This document shows, piece by piece, positions 25,250 through 36,457 of a stretch of 64,000 nucleotides of DNA. Where the stretch lies: contig JAVGVS010000479.1 in assembly GCA_032718565.1 (NCBI GenBank), forward strand, positions 1-64,000, read 5' to 3'. This DNA comes from Distichodus sexfasciatus (taxonomy: Eukaryota > Chordata > Actinopteri > Characiformes > Distichodontidae). A program made the position numbers and the translations under genes. Numbering within the stretch: the stretch's first letter is position 1; each line of letters opens with the position of its first letter. Under the pieces are notes generated by a model that had not been told where the DNA came from, did no database searches, and saw only the letters and a list, made by a program, of their open reading frames with translations.

Positions 25250-28200
25250 TTAATTATCTTGTCTGTTAGGGAATTCTTGCACAAAGTCATTTGCCCAACG
25301 TGCAATTTGTGTCAAAGCGTCCAGCATCAGGCAGTTTATGTCATCGTTCATGTGGGTCTGCTCATGGTAGTTTTGAATGGGAAAGATGCAGTTCATCGGG
25401 ACACCCAGAGCATTACTGCACTCCTGCATCTGAATAAACACACACATTTATTACATTTTACAATGACAACAATCTCAGCCTTTCTGAATGTGAACATTGT
25501 TAAAATCACTCACTTTGTCCTTGACCTTCTTGCTTTTGTAGACACTTTGTAAATTGTTCTTACTTAGAGGACAAATACTATCCACTTTGGTCATCAAAAC
25601 AACTTGAGGGATTCCTGTAGCAGAGACCGCCAAAATACACGAGAGATTGTATTTAAGTGATACCTGTGTACTGTTTCTTAGTCATATTTATCATTGTGAA
25701 CACAGCACAGAGCAACACACTGTGCACCACGTCCAAATGTGCAGATCCCGGGTAGCAGTGCCTGGGTTATGGTAGCATGCTTATGAGTACCTCAGCGGTA
25801 CCTTTAGGGGTCCGGGACTTGAACCAATGTCATTCTGATCATGTGGCCAACTTCTTAACCGTTACAGTACGATTCAAACCCATAACCACTTGTTCCAGAG
25901 GTGAGTATCCCAACCATTATGTAGACCATCGCCCCCACTATAACTATGGAATGTTATAGATTTCCACTCGTCTGTGAGTATAAACCACAGGTGCAAAGCA
26001 AACAGAACAACAGTGGTGGCATTTGAACCCACACTCCCAAAATTCTCGGTTCGGCTACGCTAACTCCCTGCCACATATATACAGTACATAAAGCTATAAT
26101 AACAACAACAATATTGCCGACTCACCCATACTGGTCCCTACTTTTCGGATGCTACTAATTCTTTCTAGAAATTCATTTTCCATCAGAGAAATTTTGTCTG
26201 CAGGTACGATGTACAGGAGACAGTGCATTTTTTCACTCAGGCTGGGATTTGCAACATAATATTTGTTGTCCGTCTCAATTTTGTCTTTACAGTTGAACTG
26301 GAAGAAAGTGACAAAGAAGTGCAAGTGCCATATGAAAACATACTTTTGTGCTACACTTTTTTCTACATTTAAGTACTGTGATACATAAGATAAAGTGAGT
26401 TTCTAATTCTTGCCAGTCATCACAATTATTAGGGGTCCAAGCACAAAGTCATATGGAACTTTCTTCTTGTTCTTCTTCTTATCTACAAAACTGACAGTGC
26501 AGTGTAAACTGTCATAAAAAGCCATAGAAAGTTGAATGGTAAGTAAGCATAGTGATCAGCCTATAACTGGCACTATAGCGAAGGAAAATGTGTTTTAACC
26601 TCTAGGGGTGCTAAAGGTGCTACATAAATGTATGCAGTCTGATTCACAGAGGAGCTAATTATATAATGTCAGTGTTTGAACAATAGGAGGAGCTAAAAAT
26701 GCATTTTGCAACTTTTACTTGGACCCCTCTCACTGCCACTTACTATCATTTATCTTACCACATAGCCCTCTTTGACATGTCCTTTAAGGCAGGAAAGGAC
26801 ATCATCGATTTGTATCCCTTCAAGGCTCTTTTCCAAACCCATTATATCGAAGAAGGCAAATGGTAAAGTGTCACCATTTGAATCTGTAATTGCATATTTC
26901 TCATACTGGAAAATGGAGCAAAGTTCTGGTTAGTTCTAGTGTGTAAAGATCCTAATTAATTGTTACAGTTAGCAGTGCTACAAGACCTTCATACCTTTGT
27001 TGTGTGGCTTGTATGTGCGACACCAGCAAGACAGTTGACATATTGGCGTTTTGCAAAAACACTTTTGATGGTGTTTATGGTGCTGGATTTCCCTCCTCCA
27101 ACACGGCCACATAGAAGGAAGCGGAGCTCGTTGACCATGTTATTGGAAGTGACCAGTTTGCTTAGCTCACTGATCATGTTGTCTTGTTCGCTAGACGAAA
27201 ATGAGTGAGAAATGTGCACATGTGATGAAAGAGTAGATTCTGTTTGGCATATTTATGTAACTTTAATTATAGGCTATGTAACGACACGCCAGTTTGGGCA
27301 GCCACCAAGGGTCGCTATTGGGATATTTTGGTGTTTTGATTGTTATTTGCTTGGGTTTGACCCCTCATTTGAGTTTTCCCATATTGATTGATTGATTATT
27401 CTCTTTCTTGTTTAGTTGCTGTATTATTTAGCCGAGTTCAACACGGAGCTCGCCGTCCTGTCACCATTATGATACCTTTTGATTATTTGTTACAGAGTGT
27501 TCGAGTTTGACAGCCGGCTAGGCTCGGTATGTTACCAGGGAGCATGGCTCCCATAAGCTCGCTACCCAGAGAGGTTTTGCTGTTGCTACGTGAATGTGCC
27601 ATGGATGTGCCTTATTACTTTTGTTTGGAATTAAACAAAATAAAAGATTAATGTTTCAGTCAACTCTTGCGTCTGCGTCCTCCACCACTAAGGATTACCC
27701 TGACCACATGACTTGCTAGAAGATTTTCATAGCATTGACTAAAAATGTTGAATATCACCAACATTTCCATTTGTATAAACTCAACAATCCTATATTTAAA
27801 GTAAGAAAACAAGTTAATTAGTTATTTGCTTATCAATAAAAGCATATGGTCTCTTAATTCTGACCTTAGGTTGGAGGACTGTGAACTTTTGGACTCCCAC
27901 TTCACCTCCCTCCATGGGTTCTTGAGTTCTAGAAAAACAGAAGCAAGCACATGTGATATTTGCTCATATCATGGACGAAAAATTCTCAGAATTTTCCTTA
28001 ATGGAAAGAATACGCCAGGAAACAGCTTCATGTTTTAGAACAGTATTTTTAAGTTATTGAAAAACTTTGTATTTCAATAATCCCATTTCTGTGTGAATTA
28101 AAGGAAAACTTCCAACTTACCAACGTAAACCATGGCGGAGCATGAGGCAGAGTCTTCACCGATTGTCACAGTTAAAGTGTAACTCCCTTCATCTGATAAG

Positions 28201-29058
28201 TCTGCATTTTTTATTTCCAAAGTGCACGAGGTTGGAGACTTGTGTATGGTGTGCTTGCCCTGCTTACACTCCAATTTCTCACCATTTTTCTGCCATGTTA
28301 ATGTTATTCTTTTTTTATTTGTTGTCATTGTACAGGTGAGATCGATGGTGTCTCCATGTTTAACATATTGATCCGTCATAACAGTGACCATTTCTAAATG
28401 GAAAAAAAAACAAAACAATAAATAAAAGTCCTTACTGGGGAAAAACACCCAATGGTCCTATTAAAAAGACGGAGAATAAAAATTCAATTATATGCTCTCA
28501 GGTCATGTTTTTCATAAGATAACCTAGTCCTCTAGAACTATAGATTAGGTATGAATGCAAAGTAGTGCATAGGATGAAAAATAATGCGTTAACTTTATTA
28601 TATACAAGATACAACCACAATAATAGGGAAAATTCAAGAAAGGCTTGTACAATGTAAAGTTTTACAAAAAATAATAATATTGAATAATCTAAAATGCAAA
28701 CTATAAAATAAAATTAGGATTCCTAATACACGATTTTCCCCCAAATTACCAAGCTTTGATCCTCCCAAGTTAAAATCTATGAAATTCGAAGACAGGAAAA
28801 GTATGAACATAAAAGCATGGAAAAAAGAACTGCTCAGTTCCTTATTCAATTCCTTTAACCTAGAAGACTCAGTATAATTAACATTCTATTATAGGAAACT
28901 GCATCCTTAATTTCATCCAAGAACCTCCTAAATAACAACTTGTTTGTGTAAAATCTGTGTAAAATTTTCTGCATTAAAAAAAGAATCTAAAATGCAAACT
29001 GTAAAACTATTAAAAACCGACTCTCAAACTTACGAAATTCTGATTCTCCATTTCCCAT
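25250..29058 (-). CDS. Copy E: complete Ig-domain IFI44-like GTPase, 375 aa
   Basis: Exons: 29034-29058 (MGNGESEF), 28121-28393 (Ig), 27895-27928 (LKNPWREVKWE), 26995-27190 (P-loop), 26759-26905 (DIMG), 26126-26297 (NPSLSEKMHC), 25514-25614 (TKVD), 25250-25429 (C-terminus NRQDN); 1128 nt, phases consistent. The P-loop reads GRVGGGKSS: arginine replaces the proline found in every other copy, though the GxxxxGKS core remains. The Ig domain has LTCTMTT, LTWQKNG and SYTLTVT, again without the F-strand cysteine. The donor after the PWR exon is GTCCAA. A decayed second start exon lies at about 28742-28792. Two first-exon/promoter modules lie upstream (30.04 and 34.10 kb). Confidence 0.86.
27277..27708 (+). 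mobile_element. Probable LTR-derived insertion in copy E
   Basis: About 430 bp beginning TGTAACGACACGCC and ending near 'ggattaccctgaccaca', with an AATAAA signal (27638 region) and CpG-bearing, less AT-rich composition than its intron. Copy D has no such sequence at the matching place. No perfect target-site duplication was found, so the borders are approximate. Confidence 0.4.
28735..28795 (-). pseudogene. Decayed alternative start exon of copy E
   Basis: On the minus strand an acceptor 'tttcatag' is followed by ATTTTAACTTGGGAGGATCA. This is the array's start exon with ATG changed to TTG (TTG GGA GGA TCA AAG). The working MGNGES exon lies 250 bp upstream, so copy E once had two tandem start exons. 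Confidence 0.55.
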
Positions 29059-29384
29059 TTTTAAATCTGTGAAACAGAAGACAAGAAAGATATTATCATG
29101 ACAGAAAAAAAGTTTATTCAAGGCAAGGTTTACTGAAGCAAGGCTGGCAATTTTGCCAAGGTTTTGTATTTTTTCACCTATCGAACTAGTCAGATTGCAA
29201 CAAGCTAGGAACATGCAATTCATAAGTTGATATGCATTTCCTGGTTTTACATTTTTTTTAACTACGTTTTTTTTTTCTTCACTTGGGTAAGGGTTACTGT
29301 AGCATAGCAGGCTTATTGTAGCATATAAACAATGTGAAAATTAAAAAATACAAAAGAGACTAAATAGAAAAGAACTAGCTTAAT

Positions 29385-30421
29385 ATTGATCAGTTAGTTC
29401 AACAGTGCATCTTATTATGCTAGTCCAAAGCTAACATTCGTTGTTGTTTGGGAAACATACCCTAAACTAGAGCATCTGCTAACTACTGCCTTGAAAAATC
29501 TTGGGTGTGGTTTGTTAGTTTCCTGTGGTTTGTCTTCTAGTTTCCGGTTATTTCACAAATTTGAAATGATAACATTTTTACAGCCATTTTAGCCAAAGAA
29601 TAACTTGAGAAACGCCATTGTTAATGTTAAAACATATTGACCTTATTAATTATTAATAATTGACACTACCTGTAGTCTTTGCACAGAGATTGAAGTGCTC
29701 AATTTATCTGTCATGCAAACAAAAGTACAGTAAAGTGTCAGATCTGCTGAATGAGACTCCGATTGAACATCAAACCGTCTCCATTTCTGCTGCATTATAT
29801 AGCAGACATGCTAAATGAAGTGAATTATTATTTGAAGTGACTTTAACTTTTAAAATATCCATATAAAAATTTACATTTTACGACATCAAGGCAACAGTGT
29901 GGACTTCTGGTATTTTAGATTTAAGGAAATCCTGCTAATTTCTAGAAAACATTAAGTGCTACTATGACGCACCTACACTTTGTTGTATATCATCAATGCA
30001 CAAAATAATTCTTTATACACTTTTACATTGTTGTTACTTACATGTTCAAGAATTGTGATTAACACCAATGTCTCTGTCTCTTTATCTTCTTGAAGGTCCT
30101 TTGTCTGTGTCTCTGTTGTATGAAGGCTGCATTTTAGTTTGAGTTTTGCTTCCTACTTGTCACTTTGGGTGCAAGCATGTCCCTCACTGTTTTGTGGCTT
30201 TTACAGGTCACAATCTAGATCAGGCTAGATGTGTCTAGGTCTCTAAGAGAGAATTTTGTGCTGGTGCTCTCACTGTTAATGTTTAGTTACTGCCTTATGG
30301 CTTTGTTAGATATTTTCATTTAAGTGTCTATTAGGTATATTAAAGGGAATAATGACTCTAGTAGGTGAAAAGTGCTTACTTGAAGGCAATACTTAGCAGA
30401 TGCTCTAGTTTCTCTTAGAAC
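29385..30421. repeat. Segmental duplication, left copy (pairs with 33420-34485)
   Basis: About 1 kb starting 'ggaactagcttaatattgat'-like sequence and ending 'gcagatgctctagtttctc' recurs nearly base for base at 33420-34485. It includes the copy E first exon and promoter. The homology resumes past the LINE insertion, at 31607-31800, so the whole duplicated unit is longer. Confidence 0.85.
30042..30190 (-). promoter_or_regulatory. Copy E proximal noncoding first exon and promoter
   Basis: Donor gtaagt at 30041 ends a first exon like those of the other copies. 'gagttttgcttcctacttg' upstream is an ISRE-like string with two mismatches. A nearly identical module lies at 34.10 kb, so E may have two promoters. 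Confidence 0.5.
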
Positions 30422-30422
30422 A

Positions 30423-31606
30423 AGATTCAAGATCCAAGATCAAGATCCTTTATTGGTCACGTGCAAATTATACAGGTACAACATGCAGTGAAATGTATCC
30501 TGATCCGCTCTTTCAACTGTGCAATTAGGCAAATTAGAAAAATGACAAAATAGAGATACAAATACAAACTTACAAACTTAAATACAAACTTGAATAAGGA
30601 GGTCAGGGAAATAGGACAAAAATAAAACTATCTTATATACAATAAGGTACATAAAGTTACAACGAGTTCCATATGTGCAGACAGCACGGAGTGCAATTGT
30701 AGTTTAAGACTCAAGCTGGGTACAGGTGTATCTGCATGTATATACTAAATTTAAAAAAAAAATGTATTGACGTTAGGTTAACCTGAGTTTACAAAATTGT
30801 TCTAAAGACAGATGACAGGTGCAATGAGATGTTTTTAAAGTGTCAAGTGCAACTGCAGCATTGTACGTAGCAGACAGAGTAGAAGCATGTGATATTTGGA
30901 CAGTGAAATGAGGCAGACAGTATAAGTGATCATAACAACATGAGGTATGTACCATATATCTTCCAATAGTAGCCCCGGCGTTTATTCAAAAAATTATTCG
31001 GACGGCCCGGCGTTTAAAAGAGACCGGTGGTTGTTGGAGACCGGCTTTTATTCCCCTCGCAGACGGAATGGTAATGAGTAAACAGGGTTCATTTGGCAGT
31101 AAAATATGGTATGGTACTGTATTTACGGCCACAAAATGTAGGAAACAACACAGGATTTCAGGATTTAATGAAATTATCAGTACAGCAGTACAGTATTATT
31201 AAAGCAGTATACGGTATTACCGTAAGCATGAAAAACAGGTACGGTAGACGTCTACTGAACTTTCTTGCCAATGATGCCACCAGCGGGATCTTTTACTACA
31301 GACCGGCGCTTAAAGGAGACCGGCTACTACTGGAGACCGGCGTCTATTTGTCGTGACATCTCTTCAAACCCGGCGTTTATTGAAAACGGGCGTCAATAAG
31401 AGACGGGCCACTACTAGAAGATATACGGTATTAGCAGTATGTAATAGCAGAATTGAGACTTAGAAAGGCATGTCCTGGTTTAGAAAACGGATGGCCTGAG
31501 GATAGAAACTCCTCCTGGGTCTCTCTGTTTTGGCCATGATGGTGCGGAACCTTCTGCCTAATTGCAGAAGATGAAAAAGTCCGTTTCCGGGTTGAGATGA
31601 GTCTTT
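30423..31606 (-). mobile_element. LINE 3' fragment inserted in the left duplicate
   Basis: The fragment starts 'gattcaagatccaagatcaa', 'ggtcacgtgcaaattataca' and encodes on the minus strand (31460-31660) NGLFHLLQLGRRF and FYPQAIRFLN, a LINE reverse-transcriptase tail. The right duplicate reads through without it ('tagaacaatgaatgttac' near 34482), giving the empty site. A MITE is nested inside. A related reverse LINE tail is at 49.97-50.48 kb. Confidence 0.7.
30950..31430. mobile_element. MITE-like DNA transposon with 28-bp inverted ends
   Basis: The left end is TACCATATATCTTCCAATAG; the reverse complement of the right end is TACCGTATATCTTCTAGTAG, and the match continues for about 28 bp. The interior is built from CCGGCGTTTATT and GAGACCGG blocks in both halves and codes for nothing. 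The superfamily was not recognised. It sits wholly inside the LINE fragment. Confidence 0.7.
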
Positions 31607-31779
31607 TACAATGAATGTTATATTTGAACTAACACGATAAGATGCATTATTGAACCGCATTTGTAGTATTTTATATTAAATATGAATTACATCAAGTTCA
31701 TAAACAATAATTTAAGTGAAAAATATGTAAACTTAGGGTGTTTGCCCAGTGATCAAGGGGGTGTTTCTCAAAACCATAG

Positions 31780-32560
31780 TCAACAACTCTTCCAACTACG
31801 TTAGTAACACTATGTTATTTGCTAATTTACACTATGTATGTTGCTATTGTACAATATACTAGTTGCTAATGTACACTGTTACTTGCTAATGTACACTATG
31901 TTAGTGGCTAAAGCACACTATGTTAATTGCTAATGTACAATATACTAGTTGCAAATGTACATTATACTATTTGCTAATGTACAATATGCTAGTTGCTAAT
32001 GTACACTGTTAGTTGTTAATGTACACTATACTAGTTGCTACTATGTATAATAGTAGTTGTTAATGTACAATATACTAGTTGCTAATGTACACTATACTAG
32101 TTGCTAATCTACAACATACTAGTTGTTAATGTACACTATGTTAGTTGCTAATGTACACTGTGCTAGTTGCTAATGTACACTGTTAGTTGTTAATGTACAC
32201 TCTACTAGTTGCTAATGTACAATATGCTAGTTGCTAATGTACACTGTTAGTTGTTAATGCACACTATACTAGTTGCTAATGTATAATATACTAGTTGCTA
32301 ATGTACAATATGCTAGTAGCTAATGTACACTATGTTAGTTGCTAATGTATACTATGTTTGCTAACGTACACTATGCTAGTTGGTAATGTACACTGTGCTA
32401 GTTGCTAATGTACACTATGTTAGTTGCTAATGTACACTATGTTTGTTGCTAATGTATACTATGTCTGCTAATGTACACTATGCTAGTTGCTAATGTACAC
32501 TATGTTAGTTGCTAATGTACACTATGTTAGTTGCTAATGTACACTATGTTAGATGCTAAC
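31780..32560. repeat. 21-22 bp minisatellite, expanded allele
   Basis: About 35 imperfect copies of the unit 'gttgctaatgtacactatgtta'. Variants alternate 'actatgttag', 'actgtgctag', 'actgttag' and 'aatatactag'. The matching place in the right duplicate, 34690-34790, holds only about five units. Confidence 0.9.
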
Positions 32561-32589
32561 ATCGTAGTAACTATGAATGCCAATTCAAA

Positions 32590-32805
32590 TCCCAGACCAT
32601 TAAAGGTACCATTGTGGTACTCATGAGCAGAGTACCGTCCCCAAGCACTGTTTCCCAGGTGCTGACCATGTCAGCTCTCCCCTGCTTCTTTATGGATGGG
32701 TCAAATGCAGAGGTCACATTTGGTTGTGGTGCACTGCGTGCTGTGTTCACAATGCCAAATAATCACTCAGGCTCACTTTCATTTTCACGTTCACAGTGTT
32801 CATCA
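32590..32805 (+). mobile_element. SINE with ISRE-like tail
   Basis: Body 'gagtaccgtccccaagcact' and 'ggtcacatttggttgtggtg' place it in the second SINE family. Its tail has TTTCATTTTC at 32777-32786, the TTTCNNTTTC core of an ISRE. Confidence 0.65.
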
Positions 32806-32861
32806 TAATGGGAATAACCTTTGGGACCAGGACCCGCCTGCAACTAGAAGAAGTCCTAATA

Positions 32862-33238
32862 CATTCATTCTTTCATTTTCCAAACCGCTGTAATCCCAAC
32901 TGGGGTCACGGGGGGACCGGAGCCTATCCCGGCAACTCTCGGGTGCGAGGCAGGGACCAGCCCTGGGCAGGCGCCAACACACCGCAGGGCACACACACTC
33001 ACACAGTCACACACACATTCACACCTTAAGGGCCAATTTAGAGTCACCAATTAACCTATAAGGCATGCCTTTGGATTATGGGAGGAAACCGGAGCACCCG
33101 GAGGAGACCCACGCAAACACAGGGAGAGCAAGCAAACTCCACACAGAAAGGCCCTACGGCCCTACGGCCGGGGTTCAGACCCAGGACCTTCTCGCTGTGA
33201 GGCGGCAGCTCCAACCACTGAGCCACCGTGCCGCCCAT
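32862..33238 (-). mobile_element. tRNA-derived SINE, full length, reverse
   Basis: Same family as 2.19 and 23.7 kb, bounded by an 11-bp target-site duplication aagtcctaata at 32851-32861 and 33239-33249. The short ORFs on both strands here are SINE shadows. Confidence 0.85.
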
Positions 33239-33419
33239 AAGTCCTAATATTTTTACTTACTGTTAGGTGATAACCTGTAGTTAAGAACTGCAAGTGAATT
33301 TGCTCTAAGGCTTGCAAAAAAGAGCTTTCACAACTAACTGCTGAAGGCAACCTCGTATATCACAATATTCCAGCGTCTGTACAAACACAACCCAAAATTA
33401 AGTAAGACTTGCCAAATAG

Positions 33420-34485
33420 AAAAGGAACTAGCTTAATATTGATCACTTAGTTCAAAAATGCATCTTATTATGCTAGTCCAAAGCTAACATTCGTCCTTGT
33501 TTGGGAAACATACCCTAAACTAGAGCATCTGCTAAGTACTGCCTTGAATGATCTTGCATGTGGTTTGTTAGTTTCCTGTGGTTTGTCTTCTAGTTTCCAG
33601 TTATTTCAAAAAATTGGAAATGATAACATTTTTACAGCCATTTTAGCCAAAGAATAACTTGAGAAACTCCATTGTTAATGTTAAAACATATTGACGTTAT
33701 TAATTATTAATAATTGACACTACCTGTAGTCTTTGCACAGAGATTGAAGTGCTCAATTTATCTGTCATGCAAACAAAAGTACAGTAAAGTGTCAGATCTG
33801 CTGAATGAGGCTCCGATTGAACATCCAGCCGACTCCATTTCTGCTGCATTATATAGCAGACATGCTAAATGAAGTGAATTATTATTTGAAGTGGCTTTAA
33901 CTTTTAAAATATCCATATAAAAATTTACATTTTACGACATCAAGGCAACAGTGTGGACTTCTGGTATTTTAGATTTAAGGAAATCCTGCTAATTTCTAGA
34001 AAACATATTAAGTGCTACTATGACGCACCTACACTTTGTTGTACATCATCAATGCACAAAATAATTCTTTATACACTTTTACATTGTAGTTACTTACATG
34101 TTCAAGAATTGTGATTAACACCAATGTCTCTGGCCCTGTCTCTTTATCTTCTTGAAGGTCCTTTGTCTGTGTCTCTGTTGTATGAAGGCTGCATTTTAGT
34201 TTGAGTTTTGCTTCCTACTTGTCACTTTGGGTGCAAGAATGTCCCTCCCTGTTTTGTGGCTTTTACAGGTCACAATCTAGATCAGGCTAGATGTGTCTAG
34301 GTCTCTGAGATAGACTTTTGTGCTGGTGCTCTCACTGTTAATGTTTAGTTACTGCCTTATTGCATTGTTAGATATTTTAATTAAAGTGTCTATTAGGTAT
34401 ATTAAAGGGAATAACGACTCTAGTAGGTGAAAAGTGCTTACTTGAAGGCAATACTTAGCAGATGCTCTAGTTTCTCATAGAACAA
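33420..34485. repeat. Segmental duplication, right copy (pairs with 29385-30421)
   Basis: A near-identical second copy of the copy E promoter region. It includes a first exon with donor gtaagt at 34097 (exon from 34098), then sequence matching 31607-31800 without the LINE, then a short version of the minisatellite at 34690-34790. Confidence 0.85.
34098..34250 (-). promoter_or_regulatory. Distal duplicate of the copy E first exon and promoter
   Basis: The same first exon as at 30.04 kb, with a 10-base extra segment ('ggccctgtctc' region). It could drive E from a distance or be a leftover of a duplication whose coding part was lost. Confidence 0.45.
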
Positions 34486-34689
34486 TGAATGTTACATTTG
34501 AACTAACACGATAAGATGCATTATTGAACCGCATTTGTAGTATTTTATATTAAATATGAATTCCATCAAGTTAATGAACAATAATTTAAGTGAAAAATAT
34601 GTAAACTTAGGGTGTTTGCCTAGTGATCAAGGGGGTGTTTCCCAAAACCATAGTCAGCAACTCTTCTAATTACATTAGCAACACTGTTA

Positions 34690-34790
34690 TTTGCTAATTT
34701 ACAATATGTATGTTGCTAATGTACAATATGTTAGTTGCTAATGTACACTGTGCTAGTTGCTAATGTACACTGTCAGTTGCTAATGTACAC
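34690..34790. repeat. 21-22 bp minisatellite, short allele
   Basis: About five units of the same repeat as 31780-32560, in the right segmental duplicate. Confidence 0.8.
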
Positions 34791-35121
34791 TATACAATCA
34801 CAACCCAAACTTAAATAAGACTTGCATTAACCTAAACACATTAGACCAGTTTCCCAGTCAAGGATTAAGACTAGTCCTAGACTAGCTTTGAGTTTGAATA
34901 GTAAATCTCCATTGGAACTACAATTTAGTCCAAGACTAGACTTTTAACCCATTGAGTTCTTACACTGAATTAAAGATTTAAAAGGTTTTGGTTTGTGGTA
35001 CAAGCATGACATTAGGTAATATGCACTGTTCAGATCACAAGTTAATACGTTTCACAGCAATTTTCATCTTCATGTGAGACCTCTGCACAAATTCACATGG
35101 TACATGAAAAACACTCATATC

Positions 35122-35367
35122 TCACAAGTTCTTAAAGAGCTCCATGCATGCTCCACCTAGTGGCAATGTGCAGCCCATGCAGGATATTTCCTCTCCCCTT
35201 TTGTTTGAGCATAGTTCTTGATGCTTTTCATGACTGCACTTGAGGACACATTTAAAAGCCTTAAAGTTTTCATGATTTATTGGCATTCGTGTTTCAGTGA
35301 TCAGCTGACATTTTTCTTTACTTAATTGAGTTTCTCCTGTTGTAATGTGGAGCAGAACAGTAGACAA
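35122..35367 (-). other. Unassigned 81-codon open frame
   Basis: The frame contains ETRMPINHENFKAFKCVLKC and ends ELFKNL. No family recognised and no clear splice context. Part of the surrounding DNA (35270-35400) is homologous to 62.85-62.97 kb, which suggests a dispersed repeat, not a host gene. Confidence 0.2.
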
Positions 35368-35392
35368 ATAGACACTGTTATAGACACTTTAT

Positions 35393-35580
35393 GAAAGTGA
35401 AAGTGGGTGATTATTTTTCAGTGTGAATACATCACAGCACCATAACCAAATGTGACCTCTGCATTTGAATTATCTGTGAAGGAGCAGTGTGCAGCTTCTC
35501 ATCAGTACATCGGGGGTACTTGGAACAGGCGACCTTCCTTTCACGGGACATAGTCCCTAAATGTTACACTACTAATTAAC
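35393..35580 (-). mobile_element. SINE, second family, reverse
   Basis: 'aaccaaatgtgacctctgca' is the diagnostic block. At its edge 35393-35404 reads GAAAGTGAAAGT, the GAAANNGAAA core of an ISRE. Confidence 0.6.
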
Positions 35581-35829
35581 CCACAGATGACTGCAACAAT
35601 GTGGTATTCTTGTTGGCAAGTGTTAGATTCTGTGCATTGTTTGATTTTTGTGATAAAATCACATTTTTAAAGAGAGTCAGTGATGAGTCTGATTCTTAAG
35701 CTTAAGCAAGGTTTATTTGGAGAGGGGCAGAAGTATGCAAACTACTGTCATATTTTTTATGCATATAAAAAATAGAGAATTTGTTTAAACAACCAAGGTG
35801 ATCTAATTACACTGTCAGTGGTTGGGTCA

Positions 35830-36440
35830 ATTTCTAACTTCATATTTTTTGTACTAATAGGATATTGATCTTTTTGACCTCGTCCTTACTGATTTTGAAT
35901 GTTTTTAAATCTCTGATCATTTGGTCATAGCTATTAAGGAAATAAATCAGAAAATGATGATTGTTCAACAGTATAATCACATCACCTATTTGGCTCAAAT
36001 ATGCCAAAAGCTTCTCTGTTTATTTGTGAACTTACTTGTAATTAACGTCTCCATTCCTTAAGTTCTGAGCGAAAAAGGTGAATATGTTTATGAAAAATGG
36101 GCAGCATGGAAATACAAAAAACCATATTTTGCCTCCTCTGTATTATACATGGACTAAGATCATTTTTGCTCATGTAATCAGATTTCCTTTACATGTGCAA
36201 TGTGTTTAAAAATACTGTATATGTATATGTAGTACACTTGCATGATTTATTAACATGCTGTTGTACATACCAAGTGAGAATGCAAAATCTGTTATAATGT
36301 AGCTTTACTTATATGTATGTACAAGAATTGTTAAGTGAATCCAAACTCCAAGGTAAATGTCTCTTGCTTTATTCCCCTGTTCGTCTTGGACTACAGCTCC
36401 TTTTCTGTCTCTGTATTTCTCAGGTATGCTTCTCTTTGTT
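35830..36440 (-). pseudogene. Relic F1: deleted IFI44-like copy
   Basis: At 35830-35855 the start of a DxxG exon ('tttctaacttcatatttttt', KKYEVRN) is joined directly to the first half of a P-loop exon (about 35861-35930; YDQMIRDLKTFKISKDEVKK). An internal deletion has therefore removed the P-loop itself and the intron. Upstream, 36312-36440 is a first-exon relic whose donor has changed from GT to AT. The paralogue F2 at 45.5-46.8 kb keeps the parts lost here. It cannot make a functional GTPase. Confidence 0.65.
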
Positions 36441-36457
36441 GTACATTTCATCATATG

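Noticed and set aside
31780..32560. Regular short repeats that could suggest a CRISPR array
   Set aside because: The repeats are contiguous and imperfect with no unique spacers, and the setting is a vertebrate genome. It is a minisatellite.
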